Below are positions 37,048 to 46,269 of a stretch of 64,000 nucleotides of DNA, piece by piece; position 1 is the first letter of the stretch; each line of letters starts with the position of its first letter. The translations under genes were made by a program, and so were the position numbers. Source of the stretch: Bog-473 sp963755495 (GTDB lineage Bacteria; Actinomycetota; Acidimicrobiia; Acidimicrobiales; RAAP-2); NCBI GenBank assembly GCA_963755495.1, contig CAVWJS010000006.1, positions 62,001 to 126,000 of the forward strand, in the 5' to 3' direction. The notes under the pieces were generated by a model. It was not told the origin of the DNA, did no database searches, and saw nothing but the letters and a program-made list of their open reading frames with translations.

Positions 37048-40000
37048 CTAGCCCGCCAACGGGAAGCGGTCCGGTTGCGGCGCCGCACTACCGATGAGCT
37101 GGCCCAGTTGCTCGGCCACCGTGGAGCGGACGGCGGCGCTGCTCGCTTGCCGGACGTGCGCGTAGCCGTGCACGTCGTTGGCGGCGTTGACGACCGACCG
37201 CACCGAGTCAGCCGTCATGGGCGTGAGGTGATCCAACGCGTCGGCTACCCAGGACAGGTATTCGGCCAGAAACTGCCGCTCGGCGCCACGCTCAGCCGTC
37301 CAACCGAAGAGGTCAAACGGCGTCCCCCGAAGATGCCGCGCCGTCCGCAGAAGACGGAAAGCGGGAGTGGCACTGCGCACCAGCTTGATTTTGCGTTGCA
37401 GGCCGAGGCGCGCCAGGAGCGGGGGCTTGAGCATGTAGACCGGGCGCGCGCCGGGGAACGCCTGCCGGAACGCCTCCTGCTCCTCGGGGAGGAGATGCAG
37501 GCGCGCAACCTCGTACTCATCCTTCACTGCCGTCAGCGCGTAAAGCCCGCGGGCGAAAGCCTCGGTCACTCCTCCTGAGAAGTCCCCAAGGGACTTCAGT
37601 TCTTGTCCCGCCACGTGGCGGACCTGGTCGAGATAGTGCGCGGCCACTCTGCGGCTCTGGAAGTCGATGAGTTCGCCCACCCGCAGGCGCGTGACGGTGC
37701 GGAGGCCCTCGGGCCAGCTCACGTCGGGCTCGAGTCGGGACGGAAGGGAACGTCCACCCCGGGAACCGGCGACCTCTGCAGAAGGCGGGGCCATGACGGC
37801 CGCGACGACCTCGGGCGAGGCCACCGCGGCACGTCCCCAGGCGATAGCGGCCAAGCTGGCCGGGACGTCGACTCCGTTGAGACGGACTGCCTCGGCCAAC
37901 TCTTCGGTTCCGAACGGCAGGAGCCCGGCCTGGAATGCCGCGCCTATGAGGACGAGGTTGGCGGCCAAATGGTCGCCGGTTAACTGCTCGGCGATGCTCT
38001 GTGCATCGAGGCAGATCATGTCGGCGGCCCGAGTGGAACGCGCGATGCGCGCGCGGAGACCTGACGCCAGGGGAAAGGGCGAGTGTTGGTGCCGGAGCAT
38101 GGTGGCGGTCGGCACCTCGGCCACGTTGAGCACGGCCACCGTGCGTTCCGAGGAGGTCACCGACAGAGCATCATCACTCGCCGCACCGAGGAGGTCGAAG
38201 CCGAGGAGCACATCGGCGCCTCCTGGGCTGGCGTGTACGTCTCCTTCGATGGGAGAGGACGAGATCCGCACGTCGGATGTGACCGGCCCATTCTTCTGGG
38301 CCAGACCGGTCTGGTCGATTCCGGCCGCATGGAGTCCAGCCAGGTGCGCGGCCATCTGCGTGATGCGCGAGGCGGTCACGACACCCGTCCCACCGATGCC
38401 GGGCATGCGCATCACGGTGGTTCCAGACCAGGGGCGAACCGGCGGATCGGGCAGGGACGTGGGCGCGGCCGGATAGGAGCGCAGAGATGCGTTGAGAAGA
38501 GCAGGGTCGTGACGGGCGATGACGAAGGAGGGGCACTCTCCCTTGACGCACGACTTGTCGAGGTTGCAGCTGCCCTGATGCACCGACATCTTGGTGCCGA
38601 ATTCGGTCTCGACATGGACCAGGGACATGCAGGTGGCGTGATCGGCGCAGTCACCACAGCCTTCACACACACGATTGTTGATCCATACCGACTCGGTCAG
38701 TGCCGGACGTTGCCCGCGATTGCGCAGCCGACGCTCCTCCGCCGCACAGGGGTCGAAATGGATGAGGGCGGTGACCCCCTCAATGGCCGCCAGCTCGCGT
38801 TGGGCGTGCGCCGTCTCGTCCCGGTGCACCACGGTGGCGGTGGAATGGAGCGCCGTGTGCGCCAGCTCTGCGGGGTCGGGCGTCGTGATGATGACCTTCT
38901 TCACTCCTTCCATTGCCAGCCAGTGGGTGAGCTCGGGCACGCCGACCCGACCGACCGGAGTCTGGCCCCCCGTCATCGCCACCGCGTCGTTGTAGAGGAT
39001 CTTGTAGGTCATGGTGACGCCCGCCGCCACCGCACCGCGCACTGCGAGCGATCCTGAATGGAAGAACGTGCCGTCGCCCAGGTTCTGGGCGTAGTGGCGA
39101 TCGTCGGTGAAAGGGGACATGCCGATCCACTGCGCTCCCTCGCCCCCCATCTGGGTCATGCCGATCTTGTGGCCGCGGCCTTCGTCGTCGAGCGCCGCCA
39201 TGATGTGACAGCCGATGCCGAGGCCGATCAACTGATCATCGTCGGCGCGCGTGGAGATGTTGTGCGGGCACCCGGAGCAGAAGTACGGCGTGCGCGGCGC
39301 AGGGGCAGGGGCAGGGGCAGCAGCGCTGAGATCGATGCGCATCCGCGCACCGGCGTTGTGCCGGTCCACCGCGAGGCGGGCCGGTGCGGGAAGCGTTTCC
39401 TCGCGCCACAGGCGGGCCAGCGCCGTCGCCACCGCGTGACTTGTCACGGCTCCGTGACGGGGGATGAGGGACCGACCATCACCATCTTCTTTGCCGTAGA
39501 TCCGAGGTTGCTTCGGTTGCCGGTAAAGGGCGGCCTTGAGCTGTTCTTCGACGATCGGGGCCTTGTCCTCGATCACCAGCACCTCGTGTGCCCGGTGCAC
39601 CATCGCCCGCAGCGCGAAGGGGCTGAGCGGCCAGGGCAGGTCGATCTTGATCAGTCGCACTCCGAGGTCGTCCTGGTCGTGTGCGCTGAGACCGAGGTCG
39701 TCGAGCGCGCGCAGCGTCGCCGCGTGGGCCATGCCAGAGGCCAATATCGCCAGACGCGGGCGAACGGGCTCGCGCGTGATGCGGTTGAGGCCGGCGAGTT
39801 CGGTGTACTCGTGGACCCGCGGGATGCGCACGGAGTAGAGGTCTTCTTCGGCCTCGAGGGCACCCGGTCCGAGCAGCGTGCGCGGGTGCCAGAGCCGGGA
39901 TTGGTCCGGTGCGGGGATACCGAGCGCCCCGAGCGCGGGGATGGTGACGGTCGCGCTGGCGTCGGCCAGGTCGGCCACGATCTTGAGCGCGCTCCAGAGT

Positions 40001-40575
40001 CCCGCATAGCGCGAAAGTGCGACGGCATGAAGTCCGAGCGGGATGATGTCGCTCACCGATGAGGGGGCGAGGACCGGTAGCCCCAGTGCCCGCGTCATCT
40101 GCTCGCAAGAGCTGGGCAGGGTGGAGGATTTCGAGAGAGGGTCGTCCCCGACCAGCGCAACGGCACCGCCGAGGGGGGCCGTGCCCGAGACATTGGCATG
40201 GCGGATGGCATCGGCCGCCCGGTCGAGCCCGGGGTTCTTCCCGAACCAGAACCCCACCACGCCGTCTACCCGCCGCCCCGGCAACTCGCCGGTCAGCTGG
40301 GTCCCACCGACTGCCGTTGCGGCGAGCTCTTCGTTGAGGCCGGGGGTGAAGACGATGTCCGCCTCTGCGAGGAGGTCGTGCGCCCGGTGCAGCTGTTGAT
40401 CGAGACCTCCCAGAGGAGAGCCCTCGTAGCCACTGATGAAGAGAGCCGTCGACAATTCCCGTAGGCGGTCGAGACGCCGTTGGGTCAAGAGAAGGCGGAC
40501 CAACGCCTCAATGCCCGAGAGCAACACGGTGCCGTCGATCGCCTCGTAGCGGTCGCTGATGCTCACCGTGCGCAT
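37048..40575 (-). CDS. Indolepyruvate/2-oxoacid:ferredoxin oxidoreductase, fused type
   Basis: Oxidatively decarboxylates aryl- or branched-chain 2-oxo acids to acyl-CoA, reducing ferredoxin. 1175 residues, the fused alpha-beta-gamma form. N-terminal half: ALFISGYEGSPLGGLDQQL and TQLTGELPGRRVDGVVGFWF (pyrimidine domain); ThDP/cluster region: CSGCPHN, GIGCHIM, MGGEGAQWIGMSPF and NLGDGTFFHSG; ferredoxin-like cysteines: NRVCEGCGDCADHATCMSL and DKSCVKGECPSF; gamma domain: MPGIGGTGVVTASRI. MRT start at 40575 by homology. It lies 17 bases downstream of an amino acid dehydrogenase, which would supply the 2-oxo acid. Confidence 0.95.
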   Translation of the reverse strand: MRTVSISDRYEAIDGTVLLSGIEALVRLLLTQRRLDRLRELSTALFISGYEGSPLGGLDQQLHRAHDLLAEADIVFTPGLNEELAATAVGGTQLTGELPGRRVDGVVGFWFGKNPGLDRAADAIRHANVSGTAPLGGAVALVGDDPLSKSSTLPSSCEQMTRALGLPVLAPSSVSDIIPLGLHAVALSRYAGLWSALKIVADLADASATVTIPALGALGIPAPDQSRLWHPRTLLGPGALEAEEDLYSVRIPRVHEYTELAGLNRITREPVRPRLAILASGMAHAATLRALDDLGLSAHDQDDLGVRLIKIDLPWPLSPFALRAMVHRAHEVLVIEDKAPIVEEQLKAALYRQPKQPRIYGKEDGDGRSLIPRHGAVTSHAVATALARLWREETLPAPARLAVDRHNAGARMRIDLSAAAPAPAPAPRTPYFCSGCPHNISTRADDDQLIGLGIGCHIMAALDDEGRGHKIGMTQMGGEGAQWIGMSPFTDDRHYAQNLGDGTFFHSGSLAVRGAVAAGVTMTYKILYNDAVAMTGGQTPVGRVGVPELTHWLAMEGVKKVIITTPDPAELAHTALHSTATVVHRDETAHAQRELAAIEGVTALIHFDPCAAEERRLRNRGQRPALTESVWINNRVCEGCGDCADHATCMSLVHVETEFGTKMSVHQGSCNLDKSCVKGECPSFVIARHDPALLNASLRSYPAAPTSLPDPPVRPWSGTTVMRMPGIGGTGVVTASRITQMAAHLAGLHAAGIDQTGLAQKNGPVTSDVRISSSPIEGDVHASPGGADVLLGFDLLGAASDDALSVTSSERTVAVLNVAEVPTATMLRHQHSPFPLASGLRARIARSTRAADMICLDAQSIAEQLTGDHLAANLVLIGAAFQAGLLPFGTEELAEAVRLNGVDVPASLAAIAWGRAAVASPEVVAAVMAPPSAEVAGSRGGRSLPSRLEPDVSWPEGLRTVTRLRVGELIDFQSRRVAAHYLDQVRHVAGQELKSLGDFSGGVTEAFARGLYALTAVKDEYEVARLHLLPEEQEAFRQAFPGARPVYMLKPPLLARLGLQRKIKLVRSATPAFRLLRTARHLRGTPFDLFGWTAERGAERQFLAEYLSWVADALDHLTPMTADSVRSVVNAANDVHGYAHVRQASSAAVRSTVAEQLGQLIGSAAPQPDRFPLAG

Positions 40576-40592
40576 CGGCTCGTCCGTTTCTC

Positions 40593-41705
40593 TCAGTCGG
40601 GGATGGTGACGGTGCGATCCAGGCGGGAGGATGCCCACTGTTCGGCGACCTGCAGGGGGAGGGAATGGCGGATGACGGATTCATCGAGCAGTTCGGCCGT
40701 GCGTGTCCCGACCGCGTCCAAGGCGAGTCCGAGGCGGGCGGCGTCCCATCCAGCGCGCTCGGCATGGATCTGCAGGACGCCACCGGCATTCGAGACGAAA
40801 TCGGGCACGTAGGTGATCCCGCGCCGCGCCAGTCGATCAGCGTCGGCCCGCTCGGCCAGGACGTCATTGGCCGCCCCGACCACGAGCGCACATTGGAGCT
40901 CGTCGATCGACGCCGCGTGGAGTACCCGTGCCGACGCACAAGGGGCGAAGATGTGGCAGGGTACGGCGTGGGCCTTTTCGGGCGCCACGACCGTGCCACC
41001 TACGTTGTCGGCCACCGCCGCGGCCCGCGCCCCGTCGACATCGGCGATGCAAAGGTCGGCGCCCCGATCGGCGAGGAGCCCGGCCAGCGCCGATCCGACA
41101 TGCCCGGCTCCTTGCACGATCACCTGAATTCCCGAGAGGTCACGATCCAGCGTATGTCGAACGGCAGCCTCAATGGAGTGGAATACGCCGAGGGCGGTCG
41201 CGGGCGAAGGGTCGTTGTGATTGCAGCTCACCCATGGCGCCACCGTGGCCATCACGGCCAGGTCCGCCACCGTCGTTCCCATGTCGACGCCGGGCACATA
41301 CGCGCCACCCATACGGCTCACGAATGAGGCAAAGGCCAGGAGCTGTGCCTGGCGCCGCGCTTGTTGATCGGCCGCGCGACCCTTTTGTGGGCCGCCTTCC
41401 TCTCGGAGGATGACCGACTTGGCCCCGCCGTAGGGGATTCCGGCCACTGCATTCTTCAGGGTCATGACTTGCGACAGTCGGCATGCCTCCTCGACAGCAT
41501 CCCCGAACGTCGGATAGTGCATCCAGCGGACGCCGCCCAATCCCGGTCCGAGCGTCGTGTCGTCCACGGCAATGGCGGCGGTGAGGCCGCTCGGCCGGTC
41601 ATGGCAGAGAAGGAGCCCCTCCCCCAGGGGTTGCCGTATGCCGGGGACGGGCACCGTGTGTTGAGACTCCAGTTCATTCACAGGGAGAACGGTGGAAACA
41701 CTCAT
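40593..41705 (-). CDS. Glu/Leu/Phe/Val dehydrogenase family protein
   Basis: NAD-dependent oxidative deamination of a branched-chain or aromatic amino acid, 370 residues. The catalytic Lys region is MTLKNAVAGIPYGGAKSVI, with PGVDMGTTVADLAVM; the Rossmann motif is IQVIVQGAGHVGSALAGLLA, and VSNAGGVLQIHAER completes the family pattern. It is closer to leucine/valine than to glutamate dehydrogenases by length. Co-transcribed with the 2-oxoacid:ferredoxin oxidoreductase and divergent from an Lrp-type regulator. Confidence 0.93.
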   Translation of the reverse strand: MSVSTVLPVNELESQHTVPVPGIRQPLGEGLLLCHDRPSGLTAAIAVDDTTLGPGLGGVRWMHYPTFGDAVEEACRLSQVMTLKNAVAGIPYGGAKSVILREEGGPQKGRAADQQARRQAQLLAFASFVSRMGGAYVPGVDMGTTVADLAVMATVAPWVSCNHNDPSPATALGVFHSIEAAVRHTLDRDLSGIQVIVQGAGHVGSALAGLLADRGADLCIADVDGARAAAVADNVGGTVVAPEKAHAVPCHIFAPCASARVLHAASIDELQCALVVGAANDVLAERADADRLARRGITYVPDFVSNAGGVLQIHAERAGWDAARLGLALDAVGTRTAELLDESVIRHSLPLQVAEQWASSRLDRTVTIPD

Positions 41706-41845
41706 CTAGACAGTCAATAGGACGAGGCCACGCAATGGAGGATGTAATGGGTGTTTCGATACCGGTACGCAACAGAAATTGGGGCATAACGGATTTCGGC
41801 GCACAGAATACGCGACCAGGTCCAGTCGTATTTATACTTGCCCTT

Positions 41846-42328
41846 GTGAGTGCCGTGGACCTTGATCAGACCGACCACCGGATCATCGAACTTCTCTCCC
41901 ATAACGCCCGGCGCACGATGGCCGACATCGGCGAGAAGGTCTCCCTCTCGGCCTCGGCCGTTACTCGGCGCATCGAGCGGCTGGAGAAGTCAGGAGTCAT
42001 CGCTGGCTACACCGTCGTGGTCGATCATCGCAAGGCGGGCCGCCCCATTCAGGCCTTTACGGAAGTGCGCTTCGCCGGAACGGCCGATCTCAAGGAGATC
42101 AAGGAGACGGCGATCCAACTCCCCGAGGTACAAGCCGTCTTCACGACGGCTGGTGACCCGGATGCGCTCGTGTGGCTACAAGTGCCCGATGTCGAGCGCT
42201 TGGGCCAGGTGATCGAACAGCTCCGCCGGCGAGGGAGGGTCACGGGCACCAAGACCCTGATCGTGCTGGACACGTGGACGCGTCATCGCTCGTTCGAGCC
42301 AGATCGACCAGCCAGCCGCACCTCGTGA
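41846..42328 (+). CDS. Lrp/AsnC family transcriptional regulator
   Basis: 160 residues. HTH: LDQTDHRIIELLSHNARRTM, ADIGEKVSLSASAVTRRIER, LEKSGVIAGYTVVVDHRKAG; the C-terminal RAM domain binds amino acids (VQAVFTTAGDPDALVWLQVP). GTG 41846 is taken because family proteins begin just before LDxxDxxII. It is divergent from the amino acid dehydrogenase with 140 bases between, so it probably controls that operon in response to a branched-chain amino acid. Its stop overlaps the start of a lipoprotein gene. Confidence 0.92.
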   Translation: MSAVDLDQTDHRIIELLSHNARRTMADIGEKVSLSASAVTRRIERLEKSGVIAGYTVVVDHRKAGRPIQAFTEVRFAGTADLKEIKETAIQLPEVQAVFTTAGDPDALVWLQVPDVERLGQVIEQLRRRGRVTGTKTLIVLDTWTRHRSFEPDRPASRTS

Positions 42329-43380
42329 GGGGGCGGCGGGGTCGAGGCGGGCTCCTCGTCGCCGCCATGGCGTCCGTCCTCCTGCTGGCCGCCTGCGGCG
42401 GAGGCGGGCATGGAAGTGCAGCCAGCACGACCAGCACGTCGGGCGGCATATCTGGTACTTCCACGACCGCGGTCAAACCCACCACGACGACGGTGGGTAG
42501 CGCCGCCGGGAGCTGGAAGCCCGTGACGATCGCGGCCGGCGCCGACCTCTCCGTGGTGTCGTGCCCCGTGGCAGGGTTCTGTTTGGTGGGCACGAAGAGC
42601 GGACAGTCGTATCGATTGCTGGGGGACCGTGCCGCGTCCGTGGGGTCGGTGGGAAGCGCACCATCGCCCCAGGGCGGCTCCTACCTGACCTGCACCAGCC
42701 CGACGTTTTGTGCCGCTGTTCCGAACCTGAACCAGGCCGTGCTGTTCAACGGCACGTCGTGGTCCGCACCGACGACGATTCCCGCCGCGCAGGGCTTTGA
42801 GTCCATCGGTTGCGTGGGGGCAACCTTCTGCGTGTCCATCGACGGAGAGGGCAATTCCTTCGTCTTCAATGGCCGATCGTGGTCGGGCAATGTAGGTGCT
42901 TGGGGCGCGGCCAACCAGATTTCATGTGTGACCCAGACGTTCTGTCTGGCCGTCGAAGGCGGGCCATCGGTGTGGAACGGCCATTCGTGGACGCAACCGA
43001 CGGACGCCGACCCGCAGGGACAATTGAATGCAGTCTCGTGTGCCAGTCCGACTTTCTGCGTCGCGGTCGATAGCGCGGGCAACGTGCTGATGTGGAACGG
43101 CACAGGCTTCTCGGCCCCTACTCCCGTGGCGAAGGAACCGCCTCTCTCGGGGTCTGACGCATCAGGGTTGACCGGGGTCTCGTGCCCGGCGCCGACGTTC
43201 TGCCGGGCCGTTGACTCGCTCGGGCGGGTGTTCGGGTACAACGGCACGAAATGGAGCACTGGGGCCGTAATTGACTCCGGACATGCCCTCGTGGGAATCT
43301 CGTGCCCGTCGATCTCCTCCTGTGTGGCCGTGGACAACGCCGGCCGGGCCTTCATCTCCGATGGCATCGTCGCCGGGTAG
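42325..43380 (+). CDS. Secreted repeat lipoprotein, probable beta-propeller
   Basis: 351 residues. A lipobox LLLAAC near residue 24 is followed by a Gly/Ser/Thr-rich linker (TSTSGGISGTSTTAVKP), so the protein is anchored outside the membrane. The body is made of about seven repeats of the form SC-P-xxx-FCxAVD-xxG-xxxxWNGxxWS, for example SCASPTFCVAVDSAGNVLMW and SCPAPTFCRAVDSLGRVFGY, with two Cys per repeat likely disulfide-bonded. Short-blade propellers of this kind are common in Acidimicrobiia-type proteomes. GTG 42325 overlaps the Lrp stop. Function unknown. Confidence 0.85.
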   Translation: MRGRRGRGGLLVAAMASVLLLAACGGGGHGSAASTTSTSGGISGTSTTAVKPTTTTVGSAAGSWKPVTIAAGADLSVVSCPVAGFCLVGTKSGQSYRLLGDRAASVGSVGSAPSPQGGSYLTCTSPTFCAAVPNLNQAVLFNGTSWSAPTTIPAAQGFESIGCVGATFCVSIDGEGNSFVFNGRSWSGNVGAWGAANQISCVTQTFCLAVEGGPSVWNGHSWTQPTDADPQGQLNAVSCASPTFCVAVDSAGNVLMWNGTGFSAPTPVAKEPPLSGSDASGLTGVSCPAPTFCRAVDSLGRVFGYNGTKWSTGAVIDSGHALVGISCPSISSCVAVDNAGRAFISDGIVAG

Positions 43381-43398
43381 GCCACAGCCCGACAGCCC

Positions 43399-44183
43399 TC
43401 ACCCTGGCGGAATTACCGACTGCGCATCCAGCATGTCAGCCATCACGGCGCGGATGAATCTATCGGCCTCGTCGGTCATGCCTCCGGCGACGCCGCCATA
43501 GATTGCGCCGGACCTGGGTGCATCCGCTGCGTGCTCGTTGGCATAGGCGACGGCCTCGGCGAGATCGATGGCGAACGAGGCGGTGAAATCGGTCTGCGTC
43601 TGGGGACGGGTTACTGCCATGTGGAGGGCGTTGGGATATTGCTGCCCGTTGAATCGCCACCCTCGCAGGCGCATGAAATCGTTGACGTGATAGATGTCGA
43701 ACACATCCGAGGTGAACGAGAAGAGGAACGTCGGGTGGCCGACCATCCTCAATTCGGGATGGCTCCGTACGGCATCTTGCATGGCGAAGGACGTCTCGAA
43801 GATCTGCTTGGCGTAGCCCAGATAGCCCTGATGGCCGAGCTGCACCATGGCGGCCCAGGTTGCGGCGATCAGGCCACCCGAACGAGACCCCTCCATGCCA
43901 GGTGAGGTGTACTTCCCCCCGCTCCAGTCGGTCAGGTAGAAGTACTGCGCGTTGCGCAATTCCTTCGAGCGGAAACTGAGCACCGACGAGCCCTTAAAGG
44001 CGTAGCCGTACTTGTGGGTGTCCGCCGATATTGACGTGACGCCCGGGAGGCGGCGGTCCGGTTTCCCGCCGACGACCCTCGTAGCTGGCGTTCGTATCCG
44101 AAGACGAAGCCGACGCCGACGCCGACCCCGACGCCGACGCCGAGGGCGACCTGGGCAAGAAGGTGCAGATCGGTGTGGAGCAC
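43399..44183 (-). pseudogene. Chimera: MgtC-like N-terminus joined out of frame to a PLP-dependent lyase C-terminus
   Basis: The minus strand starts at GTG 44183 with an MgtC/SapB-type N-terminus (HLLAQVALGVGVGVG, then GFVFGYERQLRGSSAGNRT), one membrane segment long. At about 44060 homology stops and, in a different frame, the second half of a sphingosine-1-phosphate-lyase/glutamate-decarboxylase-type enzyme begins: RRLPGVTSISADTHKYGY with the PLP Lys, then SPGMEGSRSGGLIAATWAAM to the end at 43399. Each part lacks the rest of its gene. The simplest reading is a deletion that fused two neighbouring genes, or a misassembly at that point. Confidence 0.8.
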
Positions 44184-44190
44184 GCGGTGA

Positions 44191-45009
44191 TTATCGCAGG
44201 GACAACTCGGCCCGCACCGGCCTATGGTCCGAGCCAGCGGGGGGAAGGACCTCACCCGAGGAAACTTCTATGTTGCCGCGCACCAAGATGTGGTCGATTT
44301 GGCTGTGGGGGTGCCAAGCCGGCCACGTCCGGCCTTTCACCGCCCGCCGCCAATCAGGGAGGAAAGCGCGCACGGGCGGGCCCCAAAGGTTCATGTCGCC
44401 CAGGAGCACGGCTTCGGGTCGGGCTTCGGTCTGCAGGAGCCGCTTGAGATCGGCGTAGTTGCGGTGCGACCCGTAGTGCAGGTGCGACATGTGCGTCCCG
44501 ACGACCGACAGCGGCACGCCGTCGACCTGGAGGTCCACCACAATGGCGGCGCGGTGCACCCGGTCGCGGGCCAACGGAGGCAGGCGTAACGTGCGTGTCC
44601 CCTCCACGGTGAGTGTGCGCCGGGTCAGGACAGCGATGCCCCAGGTGCCCGCCTCTGCTTGCTGATAGCGGGCACTTGCGAGCTCCTTGGGGTGCAGGTG
44701 CCCGGAGGTACTGACGTACAACGATCGCACGTCGATGCGAAAACCCAGGTGGGGCATCCAACGTTGCGTGGCTGCGGCATGGGGCCGGGGCCGACGTCCC
44801 TTGGCCAGCGTGCAGGTCACGACCTCGTATCCGAGAGCGGCGGCGATCTGCTCGGCTTGACCGGAGCCGGGCCCGTCCGCGTCGTTCGTCCACGCCTCCT
44901 CGAGGACGAGTACGTCCGCCTCGAAGCTGGCGCAAGCTGCGACCGCATCAAAGGGGCGACCCCATCCGTCGATCCCGGCATGCATGTTGAAGTTGACGAC
45001 GGCGAGCAC
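44191..45009 (-). CDS. Endonuclease/exonuclease/phosphatase family protein
   Basis: 272 residues with the DNase I-like fold: VVNFNMHAGIDGWGRPFD at the start, LVLEEAWTN (metal Glu), VVGTHMSHLHYGS, VLLGDMNLWGPP and the terminal SDHRPVRAEL His-Asp motif. Members hydrolyse phosphodiesters or phospholipid head groups; no signal peptide is seen, so it is probably cytosolic. Its stop lies eight bases before the MgtC-like fragment, suggesting those were once one operon. Confidence 0.9.
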   Translation of the reverse strand: MLAVVNFNMHAGIDGWGRPFDAVAACASFEADVLVLEEAWTNDADGPGSGQAEQIAAALGYEVVTCTLAKGRRPRPHAAATQRWMPHLGFRIDVRSLYVSTSGHLHPKELASARYQQAEAGTWGIAVLTRRTLTVEGTRTLRLPPLARDRVHRAAIVVDLQVDGVPLSVVGTHMSHLHYGSHRNYADLKRLLQTEARPEAVLLGDMNLWGPPVRAFLPDWRRAVKGRTWPAWHPHSQIDHILVRGNIEVSSGEVLPPAGSDHRPVRAELSLR

Positions 45010-45047
45010 GGTTCCGTTCGAGGATAGGCGACCGGTACCATCGGGCT

Positions 45048-46265
45048 GTGCCGCCCCGATCAGCGGAAGTGCTTGCCGAGCGCCTCCGGCCCTTCACGAC
45101 GACGATCTTTTCGGAAATGTCCCAGCTGGCCGTTGCTACCGGCTCCCTCAATCTGGGACAGGGCTTTCCGGACACCGACGGTCCGGCTGAAATGATCAAG
45201 GTGGCGACCAACGCCATGATGGCGGGTCGCAACCAGTATCCGCCGGCCCAGGGCGTCCCCGAGCTCCGAGCGGCGGTGGCCGCCCACCAGTTGACGTGGT
45301 ACGGGATTCCTCTTTCGCCCGACGACGAGGTCCTGGTGACGACGGGGGCTACCGAAGCGATAGCGGCGTCCCTCCTCGCACTGTGCGAACCAGGCGACGA
45401 AGTGGTGATGTTCGAGCCGTCCTACGACTCCTACGCTGCCTGCGCTTCCATGGCTGGAGCAACGCCGCGCCTCGTGCGCCTCCATCCGCCAGACTGGTCC
45501 TTCGACCCCGAGGAGCTTGCGGCGGCGTTCGGGCCTCGCACCCGCCTCGTTCTGCTCAATACGCCGCACAATCCGACGGGCAAGGTCTTCACGTCCCACG
45601 AACTTTCTTTGATCGCCGAGCTTTGCTGTGCCTACGACGTCCTGGCGGTGACCGACGAGGTCTATGAGCATCTCATCTTCGAAGGTGCGCACATTCCTCT
45701 GGCCACATTGCCGGGCATGGCGGAGCGGACGCTGTCGATCTCTTCGGGCGGCAAGACGTTCTCGTTCACCGGATGGAAGGTCGGGTGGGTGACGGGTCCG
45801 GCTCCATTGGTCTCTGCCGTGCGCGCCGCCAAGCAGTTCCTCACCTATACGTCAGGTGCGCCCTTCCAGTTGGCGATTGCTCATGGCCTATCGATGGCGC
45901 CCGAGGAGATCTCCGCGTTCGGCACCGCGCTGAAGGCGAAGCGAAATGTCTTCTGCGACGGGTTGGAGAAGTTGGGATTCACCGTGCTCCGGCCGGCCGG
46001 CACCTATTTCGCCACCACCGACATCGCATCGATGGCACCTGGCCTGCATGCGTACGACTTCTGCCGCTCGCTGCCCGAGCGCTGCGGCGTGGTGGCCATA
46101 CCAAGTTCGGTGTTCTACGGCGGCGGAATCCCGGCACCCTCCGCCGGGCCAGCCTCGCGCCCCGATCGCGCGCCGGGCTCTGGAGAGACCCTGGTGCGTT
46201 GGGCCTTCTGCAAGCGTGACGACGTCCTCCAAGAGGCGCTGGCCCGCCTGGCCACGTGGAATTGA
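45048..46265 (+). CDS. Class I/II aminotransferase, DapC/kynurenine-aminotransferase-like
   Basis: PLP-dependent transaminase of 405 residues. It opens TGSLNLGQGFPDTDGP and has the aldimine Lys in SSGGKTFSFTGWKVGW; LLNTPHNPTGKVFTSHEL and TDEVYEHLIFEG bind the cofactor. This most resembles the actinobacterial N-succinyldiaminopimelate aminotransferase (DapC) group that yields lysine and peptidoglycan precursors; kynurenine-type activity cannot be excluded. GTG 45048. Followed by a PhzF gene four bases on. Confidence 0.92.
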   Translation: MPPRSAEVLAERLRPFTTTIFSEMSQLAVATGSLNLGQGFPDTDGPAEMIKVATNAMMAGRNQYPPAQGVPELRAAVAAHQLTWYGIPLSPDDEVLVTTGATEAIAASLLALCEPGDEVVMFEPSYDSYAACASMAGATPRLVRLHPPDWSFDPEELAAAFGPRTRLVLLNTPHNPTGKVFTSHELSLIAELCCAYDVLAVTDEVYEHLIFEGAHIPLATLPGMAERTLSISSGGKTFSFTGWKVGWVTGPAPLVSAVRAAKQFLTYTSGAPFQLAIAHGLSMAPEEISAFGTALKAKRNVFCDGLEKLGFTVLRPAGTYFATTDIASMAPGLHAYDFCRSLPERCGVVAIPSSVFYGGGIPAPSAGPASRPDRAPGSGETLVRWAFCKRDDVLQEALARLATWN

Positions 46266-46269
46266 ATAA

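Noticed and set aside
39058..40062. 334-codon frame opposite the 2-oxoacid:ferredoxin oxidoreductase
   Set aside because: The sense strand encodes a multi-domain enzyme with all cofactor motifs; the antisense product has none.
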